This document shows positions 1-11,444 of a stretch of DNA of 60,000 bases, piece after piece. The translations under genes were made by a program, and so were the position numbers. The notes below the pieces were generated by a model, which made no database searches, was not told the DNA's origin, and worked only from the letters and a program-made list of their open reading frames with translations. Source of the DNA: Symsagittifera roscoffensis (taxonomy: Eukaryota > Xenacoelomorpha > Acoela > Convolutidae); assembly GCF_963678635.1 (NCBI RefSeq), contig NC_087065.1:12051579-12111578 (forward strand). Direction: 5' to 3'. Each line of letters begins with the position of its first letter. Positions within the stretch are counted from its first letter, which is position 1.

Positions 1-37
1 GAACCCACAGCGCATTTGTGAAACCTTTTCGATTTAG

Positions 38-181
38 GCATAATCGTGATCGGATTATTCGGTCTGGTGCTCGGCCCCCTCTGCTTCAGCAACCCTGGAT
101 CCCCAGACAGTATCTGCAAAGTGGTCAGATCACAACTAGTCGCAGCAGCCCTTCTTTCCATTGGAGTAACTGTCGCAACAG
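38..181 (+). CDS. internal exon of an unidentified multi-pass membrane protein
   Basis: An acceptor (TTTCGATTTAG) precedes position 38 and a donor (ACAG|GTACAAG) follows 181. The exon starts with 2 nt, has 47 open codons and ends with 1 nt. It encodes a hydrophobic stretch (GIIVIGLFGLVLGPLCF), a short polar loop with two cysteines, and a second hydrophobic stretch (QLVAAALLSIGVTVAT), the pattern of two adjacent membrane helices with a small loop. The frame is not the longest open one here; I chose it because of the splice sites and the transmembrane composition. The end phase matches the exon at 3010-3099. Family not recognised; the gene begins left of the window. Confidence 0.5.
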
Positions 182-398
182 GTACAAGTATTTAAGATGT
201 GCTGGCCAACTGTAAGGAAAAGTATATGGCTTCTTATCGACAAGCATTGGCTTTTTACGCCTTAACACGCTATGATTTTAAGAGTTTTATAAACGCCATA
301 GTAATTCAAAATTGAAAAATTAGACCTCGAAAATTAGAAACTGCATTACTTAAACGATGTTTCACCTAGAAATTCGGAAATTGCATCTTTTAAGGTAG

Positions 399-945
399 GG
401 CGACAATTCGTCACAGGCGACAATTTGTAACCGGTGACAATTTGTAACGGGCAATAATTCGTAACAGGCGACAATTCGTAACAGGTGACAATTCGTAACA
501 GGCGATAATTCTTAAAAGGCGACAAGTCGTAACAGGCGACAATTTGTAACAGGCGATAATACGTAACAGGCGACATTTCGTAACAGGTGACAATTTGTAA
601 CAGGCGACAATTTGTAACAGGCGATAATATGTAACAGGCGACAATTCGTAACAGGCGACAATTTGTAACAGGCGATAATATGTAACAGGCGACATTTCGT
701 AACAGAGGACAATTTGTAACAGGCGATAATATGTAACAGGCGAAATTTCGTAACAGGGGACAATTTGTAACAGGCGACAATTTTTAACAGGCGATAGTTC
801 ATAACAAGCTACATTTCGTAACAGGTGACAATTTGTAACAGGCGATAATTCGTAACAGGTGACAATTCGTAACAGGTGACAATTTGTAACAGGCGACATT
901 TCGTAACAGGCGACAAGTCGTAACAAGCGACATTTCGTAACAAGG
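399..945. repeat. 17-bp minisatellite array
   Basis: About 32 degenerate copies of a 17-bp unit of the form AACAGGYGACAATTTGT, with variants GATAATATGT, GACATTTCGT and GACAAGTCGT. The unit has no stop codon in any of the three minus-strand frames. Since 17 is not a multiple of 3, each minus frame cycles through all three registers and stays open, giving overlapping repetitive ORFs of 144, 193 and 96 codons with a 17-residue period. These are not genes. Confidence 0.93.
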
Positions 946-1756
946 CATTGGCAAGTAGTATACGCTTGCTCTGCAGCGCTTATATCCGGCACGAGAGGAT
1001 TACTTCGCGTGAATCAGTGTTCAACGCTTAATCTGCTGTTACGAATTGTCCCGTATTATGAATTGTCGCCTCACGATCTCTCAATCTGCGTTTTTAATAC
1101 ATGAATTTTTGTCGGCTTAATATATGAAGTTTTGTACTGCATCAGTTTTTGGAAGAGTGACCTTGAAGGACGAATTAAGATCTGAAATTAAATATTTTAA
1201 GGTGCTAGATCTAATTTTCGGTTCCCAAGCCTATCATCCCGCGTTTTTTAACCCCTTCTTCTTAACCCGCTCTCATATAACCCCGCTAAAATTTAACCCC
1301 TTTCTATTACAATTGCTAGAATCAAAGTGAAATATACTTGAAAGGAATTCGGAACCATAGCATCGGTAAACTTCAAAGCTTTAATTGCGAAAACTTTTTC
1401 CTTCTTGTAAAGTAGGGGGTGTAAACACAGGGAGTTAAAAAACGTGGGGTTCAAAAGTGGGGTCCAAGTTGTTTTAATTTATCTTTGTGCACGAAAAGAC
1501 GTGAGCGGCCAAAAATCATTTCATAAATTTTCAGTGTGCTTAAAAAGTTTGCGTCTTGGGGAGTTTTGTTTCACTGGTTAGTTATAATGCCCATTCTGAG
1601 AACCAGTTATTTTTTCAATCTTCTCTAGGATTGTGACAGAGCTCAAAAATTAGAAAACTTTGACCAAAAATCAGCTGTTTTTTTTCACCTTTACTTTGTA
1701 TAACTATATTATTATACATGTCCTTTTGTATTAGTCTTGATTGTCATCATCGTCAT
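760..1756 (+). repeat. direct repeat, copy 1 (~1 kb)
   Basis: This segment recurs at 2000-3004 with offset 1240-1248 and only scattered substitutions and small indels. It includes part of the minisatellite, a GC-richer stretch (945-1080) and AT-rich sequence with no supportable coding exon. Both copies end at the same CATCATCGTCAT. The short ORFs inside appear incidental. Confidence 0.9.
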
Positions 1757-1999
1757 GAATGAATTCCATAACCTTTCGAAACACTTCAGTAGTTTTTCCA
1801 TTAATTTTTTCATCGTTTTTTTCTATTCTCTTTGAACTTGTCTGCTGTCAAGAATTGTATGATTCAACATTTTTTTCTACTTCATCATCACCATCACCAC
1901 TGAAATTAGTAAGCGCAGATAAATTTCTTTTTCGAAGATTTGGTACTACATTACTCAGGGTTAAAGGAATAGGAGATATTGGGTTTAATGGTGGTGGAG

Positions 2000-2184
2000 A
2001 CAATTTGTAACAGGCGACAATTTGTAACAGGCGATAATTCATAACAAGCTACATTTCGTAATAGGTGACAATTTGTAACAGGCGATAATTCGTAACAGGT
2101 GACAATTCGTAACAGGTGACAATTTGTAACAGCCGACATTTCGTAACAGGCGACAAGTCGTAACAAGCGACATTTGGTAACAAG
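2000..2184. repeat. second 17-bp minisatellite array
   Basis: About 11 copies of the same 17-bp unit as at 399-945, forming the left end of the duplicated segment 2000-3004. Unit order and variants match 760-945 nearly base for base. Confidence 0.9.
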
Positions 2185-3004
2185 GCATTGGCAAGTAGTA
2201 TACGCTTGCTCTGCTGCGCTTACATCCGGCACGAGAGGAATACTTCGCGTGAATCAGTGTTCAACGCTTAATCTGCTGTTACGAATTGTCCCGTATTACG
2301 AATTGTCGCCTCACGATCTCTCAATCTGCGTTTTTTAATATATGAGTTTTTGTCGGCTTAATATATGAAGTTTTGTACTGCATCAGTTTTTGGAAGAGGG
2401 ACTTTGAAGGACGACTTAAGATCTGAAATTAAATATTTTAAGGTGCTAGATCTAATTTTCGGTTCCCAAGCCTATCATCCGGCGTTTTTTTAACCCCTTC
2501 TTCTTAACCCGCTCTCATATAACTCCGCTACAATTTAACCCCTTTCTAATACCAATTGCTAGAATCAAAGTGAAATCTACTTGAAAGGAATTCGGAACCA
2601 TAGCGTCGGTAAACTTCAAAGCTTTAATTGCGAAAACTTTTTCCTTCTTGTAAAGTAGGGGGTGTAAACACAGGGAGTTAAAAAACGTGGGGTTCAAAAG
2701 TGGGGTCCAAGTTGTTTTAATTTATCTTTGTGCACGAAAAGACGTGAGCGGCCAAAAATCATTTCATAAATTTTCAGTGTGCTTAAAAAGTTTGCGTCTT
2801 GGGGAGTTTTGTTTCACTGGCTAGTTATAATGCCCATTCTGAGAACCAGTTATTTTTTCAATCTTCTCTAGGATTGTGACAGAGCTCAAAAATTAGATAA
2901 CTCTGACCATAAACCAGCTGTTTTTTTTTTTTTCAATTTTAATTTGTATAACTATATTATTATACATGTCCTTTTGTATTAGTCTTAATTGTCATCATCG
3001 TCAT
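2000..3004 (+). repeat. direct repeat, copy 2 (~1 kb)
   Basis: Second copy of 760-1756. The two copies are separated by 243 bp of unrelated sequence (1757-1999). Copy 2 ends about 5 bp before the proposed exon at 3010. Confidence 0.9.
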
Positions 3005-3009
3005 CGAAG

Positions 3010-3099
3010 TGTATTCGAGGAATTTCGCCCCTCGTGAAGACGGAATGAGTGGCATGCTCGTCTACAAGTCGCCTCTGAAGTTTACAGATGAAGAAATAG
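3010..3099 (+). CDS. second exon of the same putative membrane protein
   Basis: The exon follows an AG at 3008-3009, opens with 2 nt, has 29 codons and ends ATAG|GTGAAT. Joined to 38-181 it gives the in-frame junction VTVAT-VYSRNFAPRED, followed by a charged and probably cytoplasmic stretch (KSPLKFTDEEI). Start and end phases both fit. The polypyrimidine tract before the acceptor is weak, and the repeat 2000-3004 ends only a few bases upstream, so the acceptor lies at a repeat boundary. Later exons were not found. Product unknown. Confidence 0.4.
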
Positions 3100-3329
3100 G
3101 TGAATTGAAAGGCAGCAACTTTTGCACAAATTTTGAAGTTCGAAAGAAGGAGAATAGAATTGGCCTGCCTTCATAAGAACTCCTTTTATCTTCTACCGTC
3201 TCCCCACCTTCATTTTTTGCTATTTCTGTTTTTTGTTCATGGATTTTCATACACAACTTCGAAAAATCAATGTTTACACCGTAAAAATTTGAATCTGGTG
3301 GGCGAAAACGATAGAAAAACTGAACTTTT

Positions 3330-5870
3330 TACATGATAGATTATTAGAATTAATCATTCACTACAAATTGTTTTTAAAACAAAAGGTTCAGAGTTGAAAA
3401 TGTAGGTGATCAGAGAGGTGGTTGTCCTCGATTTGCTTCTAAAACTGGGATACAAATGGCAATTTTTTGTATTACAAAATTGATGACGTTTAGCAGAGGG
3501 AGCCTGAGACGAAGCGATTCTTACTGAAAAAAATCTAACATAACAAGAAAACCCACCCCCCCCCCCCCCTAAAAAAGGAGGCTTTGGCCGTTTCGAAGCT
3601 GGATCTGCAGCAGGCTTGATGGCTTCTACCTTGAAGCAAAATATATGTATAGCGGTTTACAGAAATGTATAACATGAGTTTTCTTGAATTCCATGGTTTC
3701 CTTTTCTCGAGAAATGGATCATCGCAAGCTGTATTTGTAAGAAAAGCAATCGCGCTGTAGGGAGATCATTGGAGCCATGTTAGTAGGGCAGACGACAGCG
3801 CTGACAATAGGTCTGAAATGAAGTAGTTAGTTCATAGGTCCAAGCTTTTAAAAGTAATGACTGGCCATAATAAAACGAAGTTTGAGCAAGGTTCCGATAT
3901 ATTTTTTCCAAAAAATTTGCTCCGTGTACATAAAATTTCTTTGGTGCCAAAGCAACTGAAATTGAGGGGGAGCGGGTCAGAAAAACCCATTTTTCGGTAA
4001 AAAATATTAAACAAGTACTCAAAGCGTCATTTTTAAACAAGCACTCAAAATCGTTTTTTTACACTATACTTATCAGCTTCAAATGTACTAAGTTCGATGA
4101 TTTAATGCTTGTAGAAAAACTAGATTCAAAACTGGCTTACGATAGGTCAACTGCCGGCATACTTCGAATGAAACTTGGTGATTTGTTCTTCCTACCATTG
4201 AAAAGGGTGAAGAACTATGTATTCGGGTGTGTTATATATATATTTTTGGCTCTTTTCCAGTCCCCCCTTTCAAAATACCGAGTTTTATGTTTGTTTTACG
4301 TGCTATTACGGCTAAATGCGTAATGTTACGCTGTTAAGTATGAAGAACAAATCTGTTCAGAATTGTCGATTTGTTCACCACGCCAAATTTCATTGCATTA
4401 TGACAACGCTAAATAAGCTTTTCAAAATTGAATTTGAAAGGTGGGGGGGGGAACTGGAAAAGAGAGAAATTTTTTTGTTTTCCACACAAAATCAATTACC
4501 ACAAATAATTTTTTCACAGTGTCAAGAAGAACCGGCCTGAAATTTTTGATTTTTGATCTAGATTTGTGCTAATAATGTGACCGTGTAAGGCTTATAACAG
4601 CTTACTTAAAAACTCAAAAAGACATGAAAACTCAAAACATTTCTGCTAAAAAAATGTGAACATTTTTTTGAATTTTTTCAAATTTTTTTAATTTTTTTTA
4701 GTTTTTCTCAAAAATTGGTTTCTAATTGACATATTTTACTATGATTCTCAAATATGCCTAAACTTTAATTTTTTCGTTCAGATCTTTTTAGCACAACATG
4801 CAGAAAAAAACGACACGAGTTTGAAAAAACTTTTTTTTATAATTTCTAGCACTGTGGTCGGAACATTCTGTGCTACTTGCACATCAACCGGCTATCCTTG
4901 TTTTTAGTGTTAGCTTGTTAAACACCGTTCTTTTACAACCAACCCAACTTGAAAAAGTTGGGGGATGATAGTTAAAATTGGCCCAAGTGTTATAGAACGC
5001 CCAAATACTTTTGTGGTATTAATTGGTAGTGCGTTTCGACGGAGATACTATTGTATGAGAAGGACCGAGTAGGCCAAGTACTTAATCAATCAGATTTCAT
5101 TTCTCCCATAATTTTTATTTGTTGAATCAAACTGGCGGAAGTATATCTGTTAATCAAAATAAATGAGCTGATTTTGTTTTCAACACAGTGCGACTCGCCA
5201 GCATTGAGCACTCATTTTTGCGCTTTTTTTACTTTGCATGGTTAAAAAGAAAGAGAGATAGGCAATTTTCAAAACACTCTCAAAATAAGAAAAAATGTGC
5301 ATTAATGATATAAGTAAAAGAGTGAAGAGAGGTTGGGGGATGGTGGGAGACCCCCATGTTTTAAGAAAAGGAATAGAACATCAGGTCTCCCAGCTATGTA
5401 ATAACATTAGGTATAGAGTCCAAAAGGTATTAAAATAGGTTAAAAAAGTTGGTAAGGTTTCATGCTTTGTGAAATGGTAAGAGAATGGAAAAAAAATAGT
5501 GTTTTTTGGTTTTTCTAAAGTTTTTTGAAAAAATTTTGGCGCGCGTTAGCTAATTGAAAAGTATCAATATTTAATTACATGTGGATTGTAGAACGAAGGT
5601 ATTATATTAATTTTTTTAGTTTATGGTAAGACAATGCTAAAAATTTTTGCACAAAAGATGAGACTTTTTATCAAAAAATTGAAATTTTTCCAAAAAAAAT
5701 CAAAAACATGATTTGATCTAATTTATGCAATGACTTGTTTTTATATGATATTCTCAAGCTCGACCTAGCAGAAACCTGCTGAAACTTCCAGTAACTTAAG
5801 TATTTGAAAAAAAAATTAAATTTAACAGATGAAATAAATCACTGCATTGAATTTAGCTACTTTGTCAGTT
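3330..5870. other. non-coding, AT-rich; partial inverted repeat copy
   Basis: No supportable exon. It holds a run of C near 3547-3560 and a G-run near 4441. At about 4650-4925 there is an inverted, diverged copy of the repeat seen at 17500-18130 and 49560-50140, recognised by the shared GGTCGGAACATTCTGTGC and ATCCTTGTTTT segments. Confidence 0.6.
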
Positions 5871-5873
5871 ATT

Positions 5874-8440
5874 TTACAAGCTCAAAGGTTTAGTGTGTAT
5901 TCTGTCATCCTAAACTAGCTTTTTCGGGTAAAAATAGCCCAACCCCTTCTTTGTTTGCTCATAAGTAGCAATCATGTGATTGATAGTTCTTAAATCTCTG
6001 TTTGTTGATGTCAAGTAGATTGCTTCGTTGAGTATTTTCCTGTATTTTGCTATAGGTCCATCGCCGGAACCCTCTAGAACCCTTTTTTCAATCTTTTGCT
6101 GCTAAACTTCATCGTATTTGGTTTGTTCTCATGGCAACGGTAAGTCTTTCTCCATAACAATAACAACTCCGTACACCTGAATTTTTCTTCAAATAGTCCA
6201 GGCTCTCGTTTAATGTGTTTCTTGTGAACGCTGCAACATGTTCATGGAAAAAAAATCGCCTTTGAAGCTGCTTTAAATGAATATCTGCAATCATTTTCTC
6301 CCAATTTTTCTTCTGGACAAATACAATCATACAGTTTTTTCTCAATAAGAGGTAAATACAGCGAACGCGTGTCCATTTCTAATTTCTCAGAATTATTTAC
6401 ATCACAAAACTTGTCAAAAAAATTAAAAAATATGAAGCTCCAGCATTCTCAGCTTTGCATACTGCAGAATGAAAAACCGACAATTGTGAGTTCTCTGTGC
6501 TCAATTGTTGAATTTAACAATTCAATCTCGTACAAATTGTTTTAAGCAGTGTTCAAGCAATTAAAGAGTGGTTTATTAATTGCTTTTTGAGTTGACTCGT
6601 CATTTATTTTAATAACTTATGATTGTATGTCTCGATATGTCTATTATCTGGTAATCATAGGATGAGTTACCCAAACATTTCATAGTTTCTGCAACAACTC
6701 CGGATAAAAGATCTCATCTCCATCCCTTCTAGCATCAACAACTGAGTGAAAAAACTTGTTAAAAAAGTTTCGAGGAGAGCACTCAACAAGGCGCTAAGCT
6801 TTTGTAAACTGTAAACCAAGTTCCATATAAAAATTGAAGCAAGGAGTAATGATAGAACCATTTTCTAGTTTAAAGCTAGATAATAGCATTTTTTTGGGAT
6901 GGCATAATTTCGCATTTATTTCCCGATATCATTCCGTCAGCTTCTGTATTTTTGAAAATTAGAGGAAAATTAGCAAAATTGGCTTTCATTTCATTTGGAA
7001 CAACTCACTCACACTGAATATAGCCAGAAAAAGGATCTTTTGTTTTTTCCATAATGATTCAGTAGAGAGAGGTCTGATGTACAGAAAGTTGGTTCGAATA
7101 TGATTTTTAAAATTTTTTGTTTGTTTTGAAGTTTTGCCACCACTCACATGCCCACATCTCTTCAGTTTTGTATCCTTTTAAGGTTTTTATTCCCGTCACA
7201 AACCATCCTAGTCTCCTCTTTTGTTTCCCCCCTAAAAATCCTCATCACTCAATAAAGGTCGAGTTTCCTGACAGGGACAGAGGTGGTAACAGCATCATAC
7301 AGCTTCAAACACTGTTTTGCAGTGATCGCAATATCCGCTTACATTGAAACCGTCATTTTTTTAAATTTCCAGATGTGTGAAACTCTCAACTGTGTCATCT
7401 GGTCTGTTTTCTTGATAAAAAAACATAACCATATTCTCGAAACTGCAAAGTCGATTATATCTAGCCTTAAAATTTTCGCATATCGAAATCAAATTCCTAT
7501 TTTGTGTACAGTCCCGACTGATTTGTAGATATTTGATGAACTCCTGATAAATGCTTTGTCCACAACAGCTTTTCGCGTGAACACAATTGATGGTCCACCC
7601 GTCATCTCTCCTTAAATTTTTTGCACAAATCTTCATCATTTTCACAAAATGGGTACCATGTTTAATGGTTGATATGTGCAGACAAATCTTTGCCAGATTT
7701 GAAAGAGTACATTTAAGTTTTAGCACATTTTCTTCGTTCTGATGATCAAACTGAACCAATTTTTGCATTGCTTCAAGGGTTGAAACAAAATCTTTGTTGG
7801 TAATCCACTGCAAAATTCTTCAAGGAGACTCATTTCATGTTTCTGCCAAGTCTCCTGTGAATATTTGTAATTATTTTATGCAGATGCAGCTACTGTCTTG
7901 ATTTGAATTTTTTTAAAGTGCTTATTGCTCATCAAGTCCGCTGGATCTTAAGGTCTGATAATTTATTAGAGTCTTTATCAAGTGGATTTTTTCTCAGCTT
8001 CTTAAAAAGGGCTTTGTATGGAGATAATTCTTGATTTTCGAGCTTGTCTGCACTGTCAAAACACTCGTAAGGGAAAAACTCTTTTGTCTCACTTGTTTTA
8101 TAGATTTTGAGAAAGGAGTCTAAAGGTGTTGCTCCGCCCAAAAACTTCATGATTTCTAAAAACTGTATGTCTCCAAAGTTGAAGGACTTGAAATCGTTAG
8201 CTTTTTAATAACGATTGGCTCAGCTTCTTCATGATTGATTAGGTAGCAAAACAGACAGGACTTGATCAAGTTTAAATCATATCAACAAAAAATGATCTAA
8301 GTATTTAACCAAATTTTTGTTCAGACCGTAAAGAATAGTAGGAACATTTAGGGCCTTGCCTTGATGCAAGCCGCCTTGATACTGTTTAGACGACTTCTCA
8401 GAGTAATCGCAAGCATCCAAAAATGTATATTCTCAAATGT
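5874..8440 (-). pseudogene. relic of a virus/Polinton-type family B DNA polymerase
   Basis: Broken pieces of one polymerase read on the minus strand in co-linear order. About 8300-7935 has KFLGGATPLDSFLKIYKTSE. The piece 7813-7361 has TLEAMQKLVQF, CTLSNLAKICLH and SFENMVMFFYQENRP. About 7350-7230 has a cysteine/histidine-rich patch (GYCDHCKTVFEAV). Near 6840-6650 is a segment with VVDARRDGDE-like text, near 6345-6130 CCSVHKKHIKREPGLF, and near 6050-5880 AKYRKILNEA, ATYEQTKKGLGYFYPK and a final stop. Each piece matches my knowledge of the organellar/viral type-B polymerase family found in Polintons and as scattered fragments in invertebrate genomes. Several frameshifts and in-frame stops separate the pieces, so it is inactive. 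No integrase or capsid gene was recognised nearby. Confidence 0.82.
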
Positions 8441-8483
8441 ACAAATACATATTTGGGCTGCAATTCCGCACTGATAACCACAC

Positions 8484-8617
8484 CCCCTATTTGGGGATTC
8501 GTTACCAGGTATTAAATTCACATATGTCTCACCATTGAATTATTTTTTATACTTTTATCAGGGTGGCAATTCGTTACTATAGGTACCATCGGGGGGATAT
8601 TTAAAAAGATCCATGAT
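8484..8617. repeat. short repeat related to 16224-16334
   Basis: Contains GGCAATTCGTTACTATAGGTACC followed by a G-run. The reverse complement of this motif recurs at about 16225-16255 (CCCCCTATGGTACCTACTAACGAATTGCA). Both sites are C-rich at one end and G-rich at the other, suggesting a short inverted-repeat element. Confidence 0.45.
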
Positions 8618-8639
8618 AATTTTTTTTCATCATAAATGT

Positions 8640-9460
8640 TTTTGGCTTTTTAATGTTTTAATAATGTTTTCCATGATTAATGCTTTTGGTTTTTTTCGAC
8701 CCCTCCCCCTCCCCACCTTTGAATTTCAATTTTGAAAAACTATTGTAACATTGTTTTAATGCAGTGAAACTTGGCCTGGTGATTCTAACAATTGTAAACA
8801 GGTTTGTTTCTCTTACATGAAATGGAAACTGTACGCGTTCTGCCATTATTGCATTTAAAACAACAATAAAATTAGAAAATTTGACACAAGGAAGGTAGGG
8901 AAGGGACATTTTGTGATCAACAAGGGAGACTTAGTAAAAAAAAAGGCAGCCAGAATTGAAGGGAGGGCAGGATGTTAAAATGTATGAGAAACAATGTTGT
9001 TGACATTTTGTTACTTTTTTCACCATTCCACGTTTCATTGAATTATGACTGAAAGGTTGGAGGGAGGTGGGGGAATCGCATTTTTAAATTGAACAGTTTT
9101 TTAATTTTTATAATACAGTTCGCAAAAAAATGATGAAATGGAAAAATTAATTTTTGAAAGTCATCGCACCACACAATATTTAAGGTAAAAGGTGCTATAT
9201 TTAGCGTATAGAAACGTATCAACTACAGTGTGCTTTCAAAACCCGTTTTTTATGAATCATTTCTCATCTCACAAATTTTTGTGTTATTGAAGTGATTTTT
9301 TCAGCAGTTATAACAAACGGATCAAATGAACTAAAACAGAACTTTTAAACACGTTGTTCTCAAATTGGGTATATTTGGTCGAAAAATGACAAGTACATAA
9401 AGTTCTTGAAATTTCAAAACTTTTACGGTGCATTTTTTTGCTAAACTTGGAACCAAAGAT
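8640..9460. other. non-coding, low-complexity stretch
   Basis: AT-rich with pyrimidine-rich patches near 8695-8720. The minus ORF at 8658-8909 has no splice context or family resemblance. No feature supported. Confidence 0.5.
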
Positions 9461-9468
9461 ACACCTTA

Positions 9469-9583
9469 AAAACGGGTCATTTCAATTGGTTCAAAATTAT
9501 GGAGGTAAACAGGGTCAATGTATTGTTACATAAATTATTCAAGTTTATCTCTTTAATTTTGAACCAATTAATTGACCCGTTTT
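9469..9583. repeat. hairpin element (~115 bp, TIRs of ~30 bp)
   Basis: Left arm 9469-9499 (AACGGGTCATTTCAATTGG...) is the imperfect reverse complement of 9554-9583, around a spacer of about 54 bp. Size and structure suggest a very small MITE-like element. Confidence 0.75.
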
Positions 9584-10489
9584 ACTGGCGTTTTGTTGGT
9601 TCGAAATTTTTTGAATTGTTCTTTAAATTTTTTTGTCCCCACGGAGTTCATAACTTTGGCTGAAAATATTCAAACCTCCAAGAAGTCAAGACTGTTCATA
9701 GCGAAATATTTTTTTTAGTTTTGAGCTCCAAGCTTCATACAGACAATATTCTGTCTACTCAAATGAAAAAATATGTCAAAAATTCGACTTTGAAATAATC
9801 AAATAAAGGGACCTTGGACTCCTTCTGGCAGTGCTATTTTAATGAAATCCAAAAATCACCAAAAAAGTATCAATTGGCACAAAGAAAACTTCTCAGCGTC
9901 GCTAATTGACGATTTTTGATGGCCACACTAATCCATTCATTTATCTTTTTCTGAGTTTAATATTTATTGAATCAGGTGTTTTCTATCGCTCCAACTGAAA
10001 TATTTGTCAGAAATATATTTATATTATAATGAGAACAGCTGAGGAAAAGTAATTGCAGAATTACTCCAAACTCCATATTTTCTTCAATCAGGTTCTCTGC
10101 CCCATCACGAGCCTTCGAGAATGCTTTCCATTTTTCTGAAATTTCTCGTCATACTCACCGACAAGGGCGCAACTTCTCGCACTACAAACAGGTTGACTAC
10201 AAGTTGATTTTACAATTCTTTTAAATATATTTGTTGTGAATTTTTTGAAACTCACCTTTTGAAACTTTTCAAACTCACCTTAACATTTTGCCAAGAAGTT
10301 TTAAGAAAAATTGCGTGCTAAACATGCAAATTTTGGTGACCTTTTTGTAAACTCAGGCCAAAAAGCCATTTTTGTGCACTTTTTGGATGATTTCGGTCGA
10401 AAAATAGCATTATTTCGAGCTTCCCTCCCTCCCCTCAAAATTGGTATATATTGGCGCCCAAGGCTCCTTTAGAAAAAATCCAGGGTTGG

Positions 10490-10613
10490 TCGGCCGAAAT
10501 GTATGTCGTAAAATAGTACCATAGGGAGTTCGAGGCAAAGGAGGGAATCGAACCCCTCACCACCCAAAGGTTACCCCATTTGGTACTATTTTACGACATA
10601 CTTTTTCGGCCGA
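10490..10613. repeat. hairpin element (124 bp) enclosing a tRNA-like TΨC arm
   Basis: Arms 10490-10521 and 10581-10613 are reverse complements apart from one indel and a mismatch; the outer core is TCGGCCGAAA and the inner core GTATGTCGTAAAATAGTACCA. The 59-bp centre, read on the minus strand, has GAGGGGTTCGATTCCCTC, a perfect TΨC stem-loop with a B-box. No full tRNA is present. Confidence 0.8.
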
Positions 10614-10959
10614 TAGGCCCTGAAAGTTTTTAAAATCAGCCCCTGCAAGCACCCCATGAAAATTTTTGGGCAAAGATTGACGATAAAAGCAGATGAACCG
10701 ACAAAAAATCATAAAGCGCTCAATCTAAATCTGATTGAAAAAAAAAACCTTCGTATTTTTTTCATCTGTAACTGTTAATTTTAGAAATTTATAATTTTTT
10801 ACAGATAAATCTAAATATATGACTCGGTGATCTATACGGTTGTAAATATGTCAAAAAAAGTATAGTTTCTAGTTTTGTTTGGTGAAAAAACTACCTAGAG
10901 CACATGTTTTCTATTATTTTTTCGATACATCATTTTTGCAACTCAAATCCATACATGCT

Positions 10960-11090
10960 ACGCAAAGGCAGATTTAGGGGGGGGGGGGCATTACCTTCTA
11001 CCAACTCAAGGGCTCCCCCTTTTAGTACTATTTTAAACATCCATTTTTTGCTGACTGATCCTAAAATGTCTCATAAGGTGGACCTTGTCG
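10960..11090. repeat. partial relative of the 10490 hairpin element
   Basis: A G-run near 10978-10988 is followed by TTTTAGTACTATTTTAAACATCC, resembling the right arm of the element at 10490-10613. Apparently a decayed copy; the short ORF over it is not convincing. Confidence 0.4.
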
Positions 11091-11444
11091 CCACCATCTA
11101 CTAATTTTGAGGATCAAAGTTTTCCAAAGAACGCCAAAAATTCCGCCTTTTTAAAACTTTTCAAATTAACCGCAATGCAGAAAATGTAATAAAAAAGGGC
11201 CACTTTAATGTTTTGAGAGCTCGGAAAGTCAATTTGGTCGACCTAAAAATAGATCAATGAAGTTTTCGAAAGTTAAAATCCAACTCCGTTCTCGAGAAAA
11301 TCTTAGATCCTTCCCTGATGCTACCGGCAAAAAAGTTTATTGGAAAGCCAATTATCATCTGCATACCAAATATTGCCAATAAAGTTAATGCTAATTTTGG
11401 AAAAGACCCGCCATTTTTCCAAATTCACAGTTATCACTTTTTAG

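Noticed and set aside
399-945. CRISPR array
   Set aside because: The units are contiguous and degenerate with no unique spacers, in an animal genome.
346-992. Overlapping minus-strand ORFs of 144, 193 and 96 codons
   Set aside because: They are the three frames of a stop-free 17-bp minisatellite, not genes.
1759-2010. 83-codon plus ORF and a minus reading with DGDDEVEKN between the direct repeats
   Set aside because: No splice context or family resemblance, and the frame runs into the minisatellite.
7117-7528. Plus-strand ORFs of 76 and 81 codons
   Set aside because: They are shadows of the minus-strand polymerase relic.
10540-10575. A tRNA gene at the B-box in the hairpin element
   Set aside because: Only the TΨC arm is present; no A-box, anticodon arm or acceptor stem.
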